This document shows, one piece after another, positions 46,958 to 57,030 of a stretch of DNA of 64,000 bases. Origin of the DNA: Polytrichum commune (taxonomy: Eukaryota > Streptophyta > Polytrichopsida > Polytrichales > Polytrichaceae); assembly GCA_950295325.1 (NCBI GenBank), contig OX485809.1:6140001-6204000 (forward strand), in the 5' to 3' direction. A program made the translations under genes and the position numbers. A model generated the notes under the pieces. That model was not told where the DNA came from and made no database searches. It was given only the letters and a program-made list of their open reading frames with translations. Numbering within the stretch: the first letter of the stretch is position 1; the number at the start of each line of letters is the position of its first letter.

Positions 46958-47816
46958 TATTCGTCCACGCCAACGTAGCCAATGGGCTCCATCTACAGAA
47001 CATTCACTAATTGTGATCGGTAGGCCCCATTCTGTGGGTAGTCGGCGTTGGCCATCCATAACAGCCTTCCGCATATCCAATATCGATAATTCGTTTTGAG
47101 TCCAGCATCCCACAATATAATCATCTCTGCGTCTGCAAATGGACATATGGGACGGGGTGTCATCATTGACTCCGTGGCCGCGATTTCCTTTTCCAAATCC
47201 GCATCGCCATCTTTTATCCATGCGGATTTTGCAACCACTTTCAAAGTGTTACCATCTCCTTCCAATAGTTGATGATGTCGGTTCATGATCCGATCATCAT
47301 TCATATCGTTGGGAGTGTCTTGTTCGCGACGAGAAAGTGCGTCTGATTGAACTTGCTCTCTTCCAGGTTTATGCACTATTTCAAAGTTAAAGTCATTCAA
47401 CTCATAAGCCCAACACATTTGCCGCTCTCCCAGATGTTGCTTCTTTCGGAAATAAGCCAAATTACGATGGTCCGACCATACCTCAAAATGTTGTCCAGCA
47501 AGTTCCGTACGCCATTCACGAATGCAACGAACAACTGCTAACATCTCCTTGTCATGAATTGGATAGTTGGATTCAGCTGAATTGTGTTTCTTCGAAAAAT
47601 AAGCAACCGCGTGCCAAAGTCCATCCACCTTCTGCATCAAAGTGCCACCAACCGCATATCCAGAGGAATCACACTCAATTGCCGTTTCCAATTCTGGGGT
47701 CCATTTTGCTAATACTGGCGCATTTACCAAAGCTTCTTTCAACCGATCAAAGGCAAGTTGACATTCCGATGTCCAATTGAAAGGTTGGTCTTTTCGCGTC
47801 GATCGAGTAAGTGGTT
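46958..47816 (-). pseudogene. RNase H domain and linker
   Basis: After the solo-LTR insertion the frame resumes with LTRSTRKDQPFNW, then a Ty3-type RNase H: DSSGYAVGGTLMQ, YPIHDKEMLAVVRCI, WSDHRNLAYF and ALSRREQD. The acidic residues of the active site are in place. A frameshift near 47115 moves the reading from the ADAEMIILW frame to the one with SILDMRKAVMDGQRRLP, which leads into integrase. This domain degrades the RNA strand during reverse transcription. Confidence 0.85.
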
Positions 47817-49255
47817 TGTGGGAGTCCAAATTCGACGGAAAGACGGAAATACGGAAATACGGAAATACGGATTCCCTTTCCGTATTTTACCTTGCTTATC
47901 TGAAGATAATAGGGTCTCTTAGGATAAAATTACCTGTACTAGGAAATAGGGTATTCTAACTCCGCTTTGTGCGATAAAACGACTTAAAATAAGTACTATG
48001 ACCGGTCCATCAATTTGGATTAGCGGACCATGTAATCATGGCCCGAACCGTTGGTCCGGACCAAGTAACGGACGCGCCAAGATTACCCAACGGACCGGAA
48101 GTAGCGGTTACAACGGGTTTATGACGGTTGAGGGAAAAACCGTCGGAAAACGGTTGTAACCGTTTTCCGTTAAACCAAACGGTAACAGGGGAAGGAAGAG
48201 GGAGGAGGGATATTTAAGGGTCCCTTCCTTCTCCTTCCCACTTTTTTCTGATTCACAAACGACGAAATTGCTGAGAGAACGAGTGGTGAGGTTGTCGTCA
48301 TTTCGAGCCGCCAGCAGTTGGATTGCTGGGACTCAGCACATTTCAGTCACCGGCAGTTGGCTTGCCGGGACCCTGTAGCAGTTAGACGGAAGAGAGGAAA
48401 TCCGGAAGAGAGAGAGAGTCTGCAAGCCGGAAGGTTAGAGAGAAGAGAGTTTCCGTACTTGAGACGGAAGTTGAGAAAAGAGAGGAAGATGCCGGAAACG
48501 CGGGAAGAAGATCAGAGGGAGCTCATCCCGATCCCGCTCAAAGCTCTCATACCTGCAATTCCAAGGGAGGACCGGGAATTGCAGGAGCTAGCGGAGGATC
48601 TCTGGGTTATGGGCTGTACGGGATTGCTTGCCAAACCCTGGAACCTCCGAGCGGAAAACACCCTCTGGGAATTTAAATTTGAGAGAGGTAATCAGTGGTC
48701 AGGGACCAAGAGGAGGGATCCGGATAATTGGACTCATCACCGGTGGACGGGACAATCCGGAGAGTGGTACGGGTCATCCACTCATCATGTCGAGTCAGAT
48801 CTCCGATCGGAATCCGGACTCCTCTGGTCACTATGGTCCCAAGAAACAATCCGGATCTCTCTGTGTGACCTGCCAAGACGGATCTGATCAATCCGGATTA
48901 GCTGTGAGGGAGTTTCCGGATTCCAATCTTATCGAGGACGTCTTCACCGGAAGAAACCACCTATTCTAGAGGGTCGACGTGGAGAGGGGTGAATAAGCAT
49001 TATAATTAGGATCTAGAGGTACAATCCGGAAAGGCACACTCCGGAAAAAGACTAAGAGTGTCTCCAAAGACCAAAAATCCGGAAATTAGGGTTTCCGGAA
49101 ATTTGGCTAAGGAAGAGGAAATAAGCAGGTACGGAGGGTTCTAGACCTCCTACACTTCACAGAATCCCTGGACGATACTAGGGTCATCCGGACAAACCCG
49201 GATTAGGCACTTAAAAATGCCAATCCGGATAAGTTGGTGTTCGCGTGTTCCCACA
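47817..49255 (+). mobile_element. Solo LTR, 1439 bp, nested in pol
   Basis: It starts TGTGGGAGTCC and ends GTGTTCCCACA, with a 7-bp inverted terminus. It is flanked by an exact 5-bp duplication TGGTT (47812-47816 and 49256-49260). Discounting it and one duplication restores the reading frame between RT and RNase H, proof that the junctions are correct. A TATA-like TATTTAAG at 48211-48218 gives plus orientation. It is rich in CCGGA words (48.4-49.2 kb). A 189-codon plus-strand frame (48318-48887) shows no known domain; I treat it as chance. The parent element is not in the window. Confidence 0.85.
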
Positions 49256-50760
49256 TGGTTCTGCAATATTCGCGTATCCATCTATAAATTGTCGATAATA
49301 ATTGCAAAAGCCCAAAAAACCACGGACTCCTTTCACCTTCTTTGGCGGCTCCCATTTCCGAATGGCTTCAAGGGTCAGCCCGCAATCCCTTACTAGTTTC
49401 CACCAGATATCCAAGATACTTAATGATACTAGCTTCAAACTCATTTTTATCGAAATCAAGTTGAAGCCCTGCGTCAGCAAGTTTGCGAATGATCCTAAGC
49501 ATAGCGTCGTGGTGTTCTTTTTGTGTATCACTATAAATGACCATGTCATCTAAATATGCAGAACAACATACATCTAGTTCGTCTCGAAGTACCCAGTTGA
49601 TGTATCGCTGAAATGTTGCAGGTGCACCAGTGAACCCAAATGGCGTGACTAACCACTTGTATAGACCAAAACGTGTGTTAAACGCCGTCTTCCACTCATC
49701 ACCTTTTTTAACTCGTATTCGATGAAATGCAGAGATGACATCAACCTTCGAGATGTACTTGGTTGTAGCAATAGTCCTCAATGTCTCGTCAATGCGCGGA
49801 ATCGGATAGCTGTCCTTTCGACTTATCTCGTTCAATCGACGATAATCAATACAAAATTGTAATTCTCCACGAGGTTTCTTAACAAATATCACTGGGGCTG
49901 CTGCAGGCGAATTGCTTACACGAATGAACCCGTTGTCCAACAGTTCCGTAAGAGTCTTGTGTAGTACCAATAGTTGATCCTTGGACATTTGGTATAATGG
50001 CATTGCAGGGATGTCGTCGTTGGTCTTCCCTTCAACAAGATTGATTTCGTGATCGACCCCTTTCCTGTGTGGCGGCAACGACTTCGCGTCTTGCCGATCG
50101 AAGGCATCAATAACTGGCATCAACCAGTCTGGAGCATGTTGCACAGGATCCTTGTACACCTTCTGTTGGAACGCCTTTTGAATGTCAACCAAGCTAGCAA
50201 TAAAAATCTGTACAGGTTCATCGCTAGCTTGCAAAGTCCGGATTGTTGCTGCCTGTATTTCCCGAATTGGTTCCGATATAATGGGTTGAGTATTGACGAT
50301 CATCTTGAAAGGCTTCCGAATGCAAACCTCGTCTTTAGCAGGTCGAATGCTAACGTCATGTCGCTCCATCCAGCCTTTTCCAAAGATGACATCATCAATT
50401 TGTCTGGGAATAACATATGCAACAATCATTTCTTCTATACCGTTGATATCAACTTTAAATGTTGCTATGCATTGAATCATAGGTTGCTCCTTTATGATTG
50501 TAACTTGTTCAAGGGGTCTTGGTTTGATTGGTGAAGAATCTAATCCGTTCTTCTTAACAAATTGCTCAGACACATTTGCAAAGCATTGGCATCCAGAGTC
50601 GCATAATGCACAAGTGGATAAAATTGAATTGATCAAAATATCAATGTACATACCATCCGTGTCAAGATTCCTATGTGAACGCCAACTTTTCAACTTCAAC
50701 AACTTGCCTACACGCTTCCGACTGAGTCTTTTGCCGGAAGCTACTCGTTTTCCGACCCCA
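49256..50760 (-). pseudogene. Protease and reverse transcriptase
   Basis: The open frame includes an aspartic protease motif ALCDSGCQCFAN. The RT core has FCIDYRRLNEISRKDSYPIP, KVDVISAFHRIRV, TPFGFTGAPATFQRYIN and the catalytic AYLDDMVIYSD. The long frame ends at 49368. The RT thumb continues in another frame (EAIRKWEPPKKVKGVRGFLG) after a frameshift near 49375, then meets the solo LTR. The frame is open upstream of the first protease residues to about 50758, where it meets the gag tail in another phase. Confidence 0.9.
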
Positions 50761-51824
50761 TCTCAGAGTCAGAAGTCTCCACCTCTTTGACCTCCTCTAT
50801 GACAACATTATTCTTCGTTTTGATTGCGCGCACCTTCGTGGTCTTCTCCGCGTCTTCTTTTTTAATCTTTTCTTGGGCATCACCCTTCTTTGACAAACAA
50901 TCATTCGCGCGGTGGCCACGCTTCAAACATAAAAAAACATCGACCTTCTTGTCGGCACTTTTCTTGTTCATCTGGCATCAGGCTTCTTCGAAGCTTTCCT
51001 ACTTGAACAGTAGGCGTCCAATCCATCTCATCTCCATCGGGCCACACGCGATTTGTTGTTGCCATCGGAGATGCACGACCTTTATGATATTGAAGGCAAT
51101 CGAGTTGAGACCCAACTGCCAACAAAGCCTGTACAAAAGTGCCGTAGTGATCATACGTGACGGGCCCGATCATCACGCGTTGCATCTCTACGTTGAGAGC
51201 ACCTTGAAGATATCCAATTTTCACCATGTCAGAAACCATGGTAAGTTGACTTTCACCAAGCTCTTTCTCAAACTTGGGCAAAAATGTTGCAAACGATTCT
51301 CTGCCTTGTTTCATCGCCTGAAGCCTATTCAACGCCCGCGCCGTTGCATTTGAGTCGATGAAAACGCTGTCAAGATGCTGAACAAAAGTTCTTGCATCAC
51401 AGCCCGATTGGTTTTGGTAGAATGATACTACCATCAACTGCGTTTTTGCCCCCATCCTAGAGAACAAATACGCCGCTTGGTCTTGGGGTGTCCCGAGTAC
51501 TGCCCCATCAATTCGAAGCTTGTTATCAGCTTCGACCTTCCACATCGGGTAGCTCTTCCGACTACCATCAAACTTCAAGATGTCCGGTAATCGTTTACGC
51601 AACGCAGGAGCAGTAACTTCATACTGCTGTTGTTGCAAAGATTGCAGCATCATCTGTGTCGAAGATGGACCTCCCAATTGTTTTTCAACTTGTTGTGAAG
51701 CAACAAGTTCTGAACGCAACCTCATAATTTCCCGTCGATAGTCCTCCTCCGTATATTCTTCTTGTTGTTGCTGTTGTTGTTGCTGCTGCAAGATCTCCTC
51801 GTTGAAAATCGCGCTATCCCCCAT
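50741..51824 (-). pseudogene. Gag polyprotein with CCHC zinc knuckle (frameshifted)
   Basis: The likely start is MGDSAIFNEEILQ at 51822-51824, preferred to a Met 8 codons upstream because it begins the polar gag-like sequence. A glutamine run, a charged helical part (EEDYRREIMRLRSEL) and a capsid-like domain (FDGSRKSYPMWKVEAD, ESFATFLPKFEKELGE) follow. At about 50930 a T7 run shifts the frame in the middle of the zinc knuckle. Read across it, C-x2-C-x4-H-x4-C is complete (GHRANDC). The basic and acidic tail ends at 50741. Gag would form the particle core. Confidence 0.85.
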
Positions 51825-52015
51825 CTCCAAAAAGTAGACACGCCTCAACCAACGTCTTCAAGCTTCGCAAAGCTTTCCTTTGCGTCCTAGTTCTGTAGTC
51901 GTCTCCTATCGTTACTACAAGGGTGGATAAAGTCCTCAATCAACTCGTCTAAGTTTTGCCGTTTGAAAAGCAAGGGTGGATTAAGCCCCTTCAAAGAGAG
52001 AGAAGTTATGGATTC

Positions 52016-52216
52016 TGTAAGAGTATAGATGTCAAAACAAACATATACTACTGAGTAAAATTTAACATTGATCCAGAAATTAAGTTTACAATGAATAAGT
52101 GTTTACTTATATATCAATCTCTGTCTAGCTCTAACTTCAAGTTCTATCTTTGAACTGAAGTTATCTTAGACTAGCGAGTGTACATCCGAGCTTCTAACTG
52201 GGCTTAGCCCATGACA
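52016..52216 (-). repeat. 5' LTR of the chromovirus (201 bp)
   Basis: Every base matches the other LTR outside the 99-bp repeat expansion, with a single CTATCTTTGAACTGAAGTTA unit here. The minus strand continues into GAATCCATAACTTC, which does not look like a common tRNA-primer site. Confidence 0.95.
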
Positions 52217-52275
52217 ACTAGGCAGGTAACTACCAGTTGGCGCTACCTACCCCCTGAGCATGTGAGAAGACGCAA
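52217..52275 (+). mobile_element. 3' remainder of the SINE broken by the chromovirus
   Basis: It starts with the second ACTAG duplication and continues GCAGGTAACTACCAGTTGG. This is the part that would follow 45270 in the uninterrupted sequence. The 3' boundary is uncertain. Confidence 0.5.
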
Positions 52276-53454
52276 AGACTCTGAATTTCGTGATTATAAC
52301 AACGGTCTTTCTCTTCCTCCTTCATTCCTCTGATCTCTTCCTTCCCTTTTGTCTATACTTTTATTTTTCATAGTTTTATTTATTTTTGCTTTAAACCCTA
52401 CTCTCAAACCACTTCACACTATATTTATATATTAAACCAATTTCTTGCATGACACCGGTCAATGGTAAATCCAATCATTATTGGGACCTGCCATTGGTAT
52501 GTTGAATAATTTTTTTTCTCTTACATACTTAAATGTAAAAAACTAGCATATGAAGCACTTCAATGTGCTATACTAAATATCTTATTGTAGATAATTATGC
52601 ACTTCTAGAAAGTTATTCATATTGATAAATAGTGTCATGTTGACAAGTCGCCGTAGGCATAGACTAGGCATCTAGTGTAGATTATTCATCAATAGTTTAC
52701 ATAACACTAACTACCATAAATAAAGCAGTTGGATTTATGTTCTACTGCAACGATAAACTTGCAATTTAAGTTTATAAATTGAAAACCAAGTAGTGGAAGA
52801 GAACCAATGTTAACACCAACCATTTCCATAGTGAACCTACAAGATTTGGCACTTTGTTCATGAATAACCATATAGTGCAATGATAAAAATGAAAATGGTG
52901 GCATGTGCATAACCATGAAAAGGGCAAGTACATAAAGAATGTGTTCTCTTCTCTCAATTATGTCCATAAAAAGAGTGAATTCCCAAACATCGAAGTGGTT
53001 AAATGGACAAGGTAATGCTTGGGATTTTGCAAAACGCATGGGACTTGGAACTTGCACTTGGGACTTTCCCTTTACACTATGGCACCCTAAGTCCCACAAA
53101 ACACAAAAAAAATCCCGTTTTTTATTCACTTGTAGAACCCATGGAGTTGGAACCAATGTTGGTATGGTATTGTCCTTGTAAAATAAATCACTTGGATAAT
53201 TTATAGTAATCATTTCACTTTTTTTAATACCAATACATTATGGAAATTCAATACTAATTTTGGTTTTGATACCATTTGGGTCTATATATCATTTTAAGAA
53301 CCTTGGTACCTAGGTAAAATCACTCCAACAATTGTCACTAGTTTGGTTTCTCAAATTTTGGGGGAAAAAACACTAGCCCTAAGCATCATGACCAAAATGA
53401 AGTTACGAAACTTTTATGGTGTGTGGTCTTAATTCAACAAAATTTCTTAATCAT
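52276..53454. other. No recognised feature
   Basis: A 168-codon minus-strand frame (52707-53213) overlaps open frames on the other strand and has no recognisable domain or compositional support. Confidence 0.5.
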
Positions 53455-53775
53455 ACACTTATGCTTAATTGGTGTGTAGTTAGGTGAAGATCAAGAAATA
53501 AACATTGTTAAAATGATATTGGACGACGTCTTCAAAGCGTATTAACTGTTGCACACGCAATAATGAACACAATTGGGAAGAACCTATGCATTATGTTAAA
53601 AAATTTAACGAATGTGCACTTCCAATAACCTTAAATAAATCACGGAAGTTCCGATTTTTAATTGAATTTTTTTTGGAGATGCTTCATCGTAGACTTGTGA
53701 ATGTAACATAAAATTTTTGTTGTGTCTTTAAATCTAATTGGTAGAAGTTTGGGGAACATAACATACTTAGGCCTA
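53455..53775 (+). repeat. 340-bp dispersed repeat, copy 3
   Basis: It is homologous to 37397-37715 and 39226-39585 (TGCTTAATTGGTGTGTAGTT, GTGAAGATCAA, GTGCACTTCCAATAACC, TTAAATCTAATTGGTAGAAG). It is the most diverged of the three. Confidence 0.5.
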
Positions 53776-54814
53776 GGTGCATGCTCCCTTTGCTATATGG
53801 AGAGGGCTAGCTGGGTTCCTCAAATCCTTGTGAAAATACTATGTTAGAGTTAGATGTTTTTAATGTAGGTTGGTTCATCTAGCATATAATGAGTTTTGTA
53901 ACAAATAATAGTCCGTATGCGGCCATTATGGGATTGGTTGGCGGTTGAATCAAATAAGAAAAATGAGATTGTGCTCTGGTTCCCCACCTGCTTGGTTGCC
54001 TTTGTGAGATAAACAATACTGAAATCGAATATTGTTCATTTCACAAAGGTGACCCGACATGAGTGGGGCTTGATTCTCCCAAAACTCTAGGCATTAAGAA
54101 ACCAACATCCAATGTGGATGTTAAGGGTATAGTAAAAACAAGGATGACTCGTATACATGAATTGAAATATATCGCAAAGTGGGCCAATGTATGCAAGAAC
54201 AAGAGAGGCTTTGTATTGGTAAGTCTACCACATCATGTGTTGATAGTACACAACACAAGGAGTCCTTTAGACAATGACTATAGTATCCAAAACTGGCTTA
54301 GTTCAAATTGGATCAAATCCTTCAATCTAAATACCCGATTCGAGTCAATTGGCATACAAGGGTTTTGTCTCCTAGCCAAGCAATCCCCCAAGTTTATGTT
54401 ATCCCTACCTGCAACCTTCTTGAAATCCCACCACATTAAACAAACTAGTAATTATCATCACCTAAGGTAACTTTTAGATTATCTTGCTAACAATCAAGTA
54501 ATGTTACAAACACAAAAAAATAAACCCTACAAGGGGGCAGGTTTCCATCAAAGGCATTACGTCACGGCTCTTAAATGACCATCATTTTGGATGAAACCAC
54601 GGAGAAGTCAATGGACTACAATCCAATGTCTTTCGGAGGGCACAAGTCCTCAATGTAAACCCAAATCCTCACCCGAACAAATTATGCCATGCCTGCCTAC
54701 CCTCAGGAGCCGTCCCAGAAAAAATCCCTACACTCCCAGCCAACCAACATTATCCATACACTTGCCATGTGAGATTCCATGTAGATCCTTTGTCCATTGA
54801 AAATGATGTTACGG
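53776..54814. other. No feature supported; one 135-codon open frame
   Basis: An open plus-strand frame at 54063-54470 starts MGLDSPKTLGIKKP. I do not recognise it and see no intron, promoter or domain signal around it. Confidence 0.4.
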
Positions 54815-54987
54815 GTTGTGATCCAAAAGTACCCTCACCATAAACATAAAACAAGGTAACCCTTGACACTCTCAACCAACAATGATTCAAGGAACCTCAA
54901 GAGCCATGGCATGTGATCCATAAATACCCTCACCGTAAACCTAAAACATGGTAACCCATGACACTCTCAACCAACAAGAATTTAAGG
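54815..54987. repeat. Tandem duplication, about 100 bp, interrupted by a SINE
   Basis: GTGATCCA, ACCCTCACC, TGACACTCTCAACCAACAA and GGAA-CTCAAGAGCCATGGC occur twice in order. The end of the second unit is displaced to after 55185 by the SINE, which confirms that insertion. Confidence 0.65.
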
Positions 54988-55184
54988 TTTTTTTTTTTTT
55001 TTTTTTTTGGGTGAGACATAGTGCCAACAGGCCAACGCCAAAGCATAGGAGGTAGTTGACCACCTGACAAGTTTTCCGTCAAGTAGAGAGGAGATTTCAC
55101 AGCCGGGATTCGAACCGCCAACCTCTTCCTTGAGATTTGGGTATCTCTCCACCATCATCCGGTAGTTTAAGATCATCTTGGACT
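54988..55184 (-). mobile_element. tRNA-derived SINE, copy 3, with poly(A) tail
   Basis: On the minus strand, starting near 55184, TGGTGGAGAG fits an A box and GGCGGTTCGAATCCCGGC a perfect polymerase III B box about 35 bp later. The body ends in a run of about 21 A (T run at 54988-55008). The flanks AGAATTTAAGG (54977-54987) and AGAGTTCAAGG (55185-55195) match at 9 of 11 positions, a LINE-type target duplication. It is the youngest-looking of the three copies. Mobilisation in trans by a LINE is known for such elements. Confidence 0.85.
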
Positions 55185-55497
55185 AGAGTTCAAGGAATCT
55201 CAAGAGCCATGGCCTAATGGCGTTTGTGTAAACGGGCCCCAAAGGCAAAATCCCACATACCTACCTTAGCTTGCCTTGCCTTGAAGAAGTTAACTTCATG
55301 ACAACGAAAAGATCTCACCTAACTAAAGAGCGAGCGAGGGAGAAGGGCGGAGGTACAGAAGTTACAAAGCCAAATCTCCTGGATCCCACCTCATGAATGC
55401 CAGAGCTGGGGCATCAACTTCATTCACCTTCAAGTGGATTTATTGTGTGGCGATTGAAGGGATTTTGTGCTCAATCATTAGGCTCGCTGCCCCCCCT

Positions 55498-55515
55498 CCC
55501 CCCCCCCCCCCCCCC
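55498..55515 (+). repeat. C18 homopolymer
   Basis: Eighteen C preceded by C7T, forming a longer C-rich tract from 55490. Confidence 0.9.
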
Positions 55516-55639
55516 TTCCCCTTTTCCTTTCAATTTGGGATCAAGGGAAGGGTTTTTATTATGTTACTCCTCCAAACTCCAAAACACAAGGGAGTTTGGT
55601 ATGTTGTTTACGGGGTAGATGTCGTCGTAGTAGTAGCTG

Positions 55640-56990
55640 TAGTAGTACACCATTTATGGTATTTTGTGTCACATACATTGTTTGCGAAGGGCCTAGACTA
55701 GATGCCATTCGGCCTGTGGTCATTCATACTTTGTGGAGGAGTAGTAGTGAGGACCACACATGTTATTGTGTACAGTCAGTCTGCTCATTGCAATTGTTTA
55801 GCCTTCGTTGCTAGCCAACTATATGCGGTCTCGAAGTGTCACGCCTGCTCATTGTAACTATGGTAATATTCGTCAATGTGAGTGATTCTTGTGAAAGATA
55901 AAGTTGAACACTGGGATGCTTGAGATGATAGTTTTGTGATTTCGTATGCAAGAGAAAGATGTTATGAGCATGCTAATGGCAAGTGACATGCGTTTATAGA
56001 TTAGTATGCAAGAGGAAGGTATTGTTGAGTGTATTGATGTCAAGTGTCATTTGTGCACACTTTTGTCAACTTGTAGACCATTGTGTAACACGAGCATAAG
56101 GCCCCTGGCAACTGAAACTAGGACAAGCGGAGTGACCCTTGCCTTGCGTGGGTGGGCCCGCAAGTGCATCGAGCAAATAGGTCGCAAGCACAACGAAGAT
56201 GTAATTGCAATGAGGATTCACCTCTGGGCTAGCCGAGGCATCAACCAAGGCCTAGGTTGTAGTTGTTACCTCCTAGAGGCTTGTGGCCCCAGGAACCATA
56301 GCGGCCCCAAAAACGGCCAAGCATGCTACACCTCATAACATTATTGAACATACCCATGACAATATGTTAATAAGCACACTTGAATGTCAAGTGTCATGAG
56401 GTGACACTAAAGATGAAGTTGTTGATCATTAATGTAACCAATCATATGTCTCAAGATAGGGGGAAGTGACACTATTACACTTGTGACTTTAAATACCATT
56501 AATGGTGTAGTAATACATTGTTTATGGTAGTATTTAGTGTCACATATGTGACAATGTCACTTACCGTACATTGAGGTGTAGACTAGGTTACATTAACAAT
56601 CAACAACTTCATCATTAGCGTCACCTCATGACACTTGTCGTTCCAGTGTGCTTGTTATTATCTCGGCATGAGTATGTTTAATAATGTTATGAGGTGTATG
56701 CCTATGCAACACGATGATCTACGAGTTGAACATAGTATACTTAAACAACACTTGATATTAGTATGCTCGAGAGGATGTTTCCACCGCATAAAAGAATGCA
56801 ATACTATCATCTCAAACATCCCAACGTGCTATACTAAATGTCATAATGTTTCACTTAAAAAAAAACACTTTTGTCAACGCATAATATCATATTGACAATT
56901 AGCGGACGTGACACTTTGAAACCTCTAGGAATCTAGTTTAAGCCCTTTGCAAATATTGCACATGATAGTGAATACCATAAACAACGTAGT
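55640..56990. mobile_element. Large foldback element with long imperfect arms
   Basis: The left arm (55640-56439) and right arm (56586-56990) are complementary over long blocks. The inner arms around CCTCATAACATTATT and GATGAAGTTGTTGATCATTA (56331-56439) pair with 56586-56694. Outer blocks CTGGGATGCTTGAGATGATA and TCGAAGTGTCACGCC also find partners. The left arm is longer because about 230 bp (56096-56325) and about 110 bp (near 55711-55830) have no partner, so they look like later insertions. The loop carries TTTAGTGTCAC motifs shared with the element at 9-226. It is non-coding. Confidence 0.65.
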
Positions 56991-57030
56991 CGTTGTACAC
57001 AATTTATGATATTTAGTGTCACTTACTAGC

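Larger units (their letters stand above)
45271..52216 (-). mobile_element. Chromodomain Ty3/gypsy retrotransposon (chromovirus), full-length but defective
   Basis: Both LTRs, a polypurine tract and gag-PR-RT-RNase H-integrase-chromodomain are present in order on the minus strand. The flanks hold an exact 5-bp duplication ACTAG (45266-45270 and 52217-52221). The proteins resemble fungal elements and the Tcn1-like clade more than the plant gypsy remnant at 24 kb. Base composition is richer in G+C than the surroundings. Lesions are frameshifts at about 50930, 49375 and 47115, stops at 46955-46957 and 46061-46063, and a nested solo LTR. No standard tRNA primer-binding site (TGG start) is seen next to the 5' LTR. 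Confidence 0.9.

Noticed and set aside
48318-48887. A 189-codon host gene on the plus strand
   Set aside because: It lies entirely inside the solo LTR bounded by exact target duplications, and no known domain is visible.
50901-50971. Classical minus-one gag-pol ribosomal frameshift site
   Set aside because: The phase needed to continue the zinc knuckle is plus one, not minus one; a single-base indel in the T run is simpler.
52707-53213. A 168-codon minus-strand gene
   Set aside because: It has no domain, overlaps open frames on the other strand, and the composition matches the spacer.
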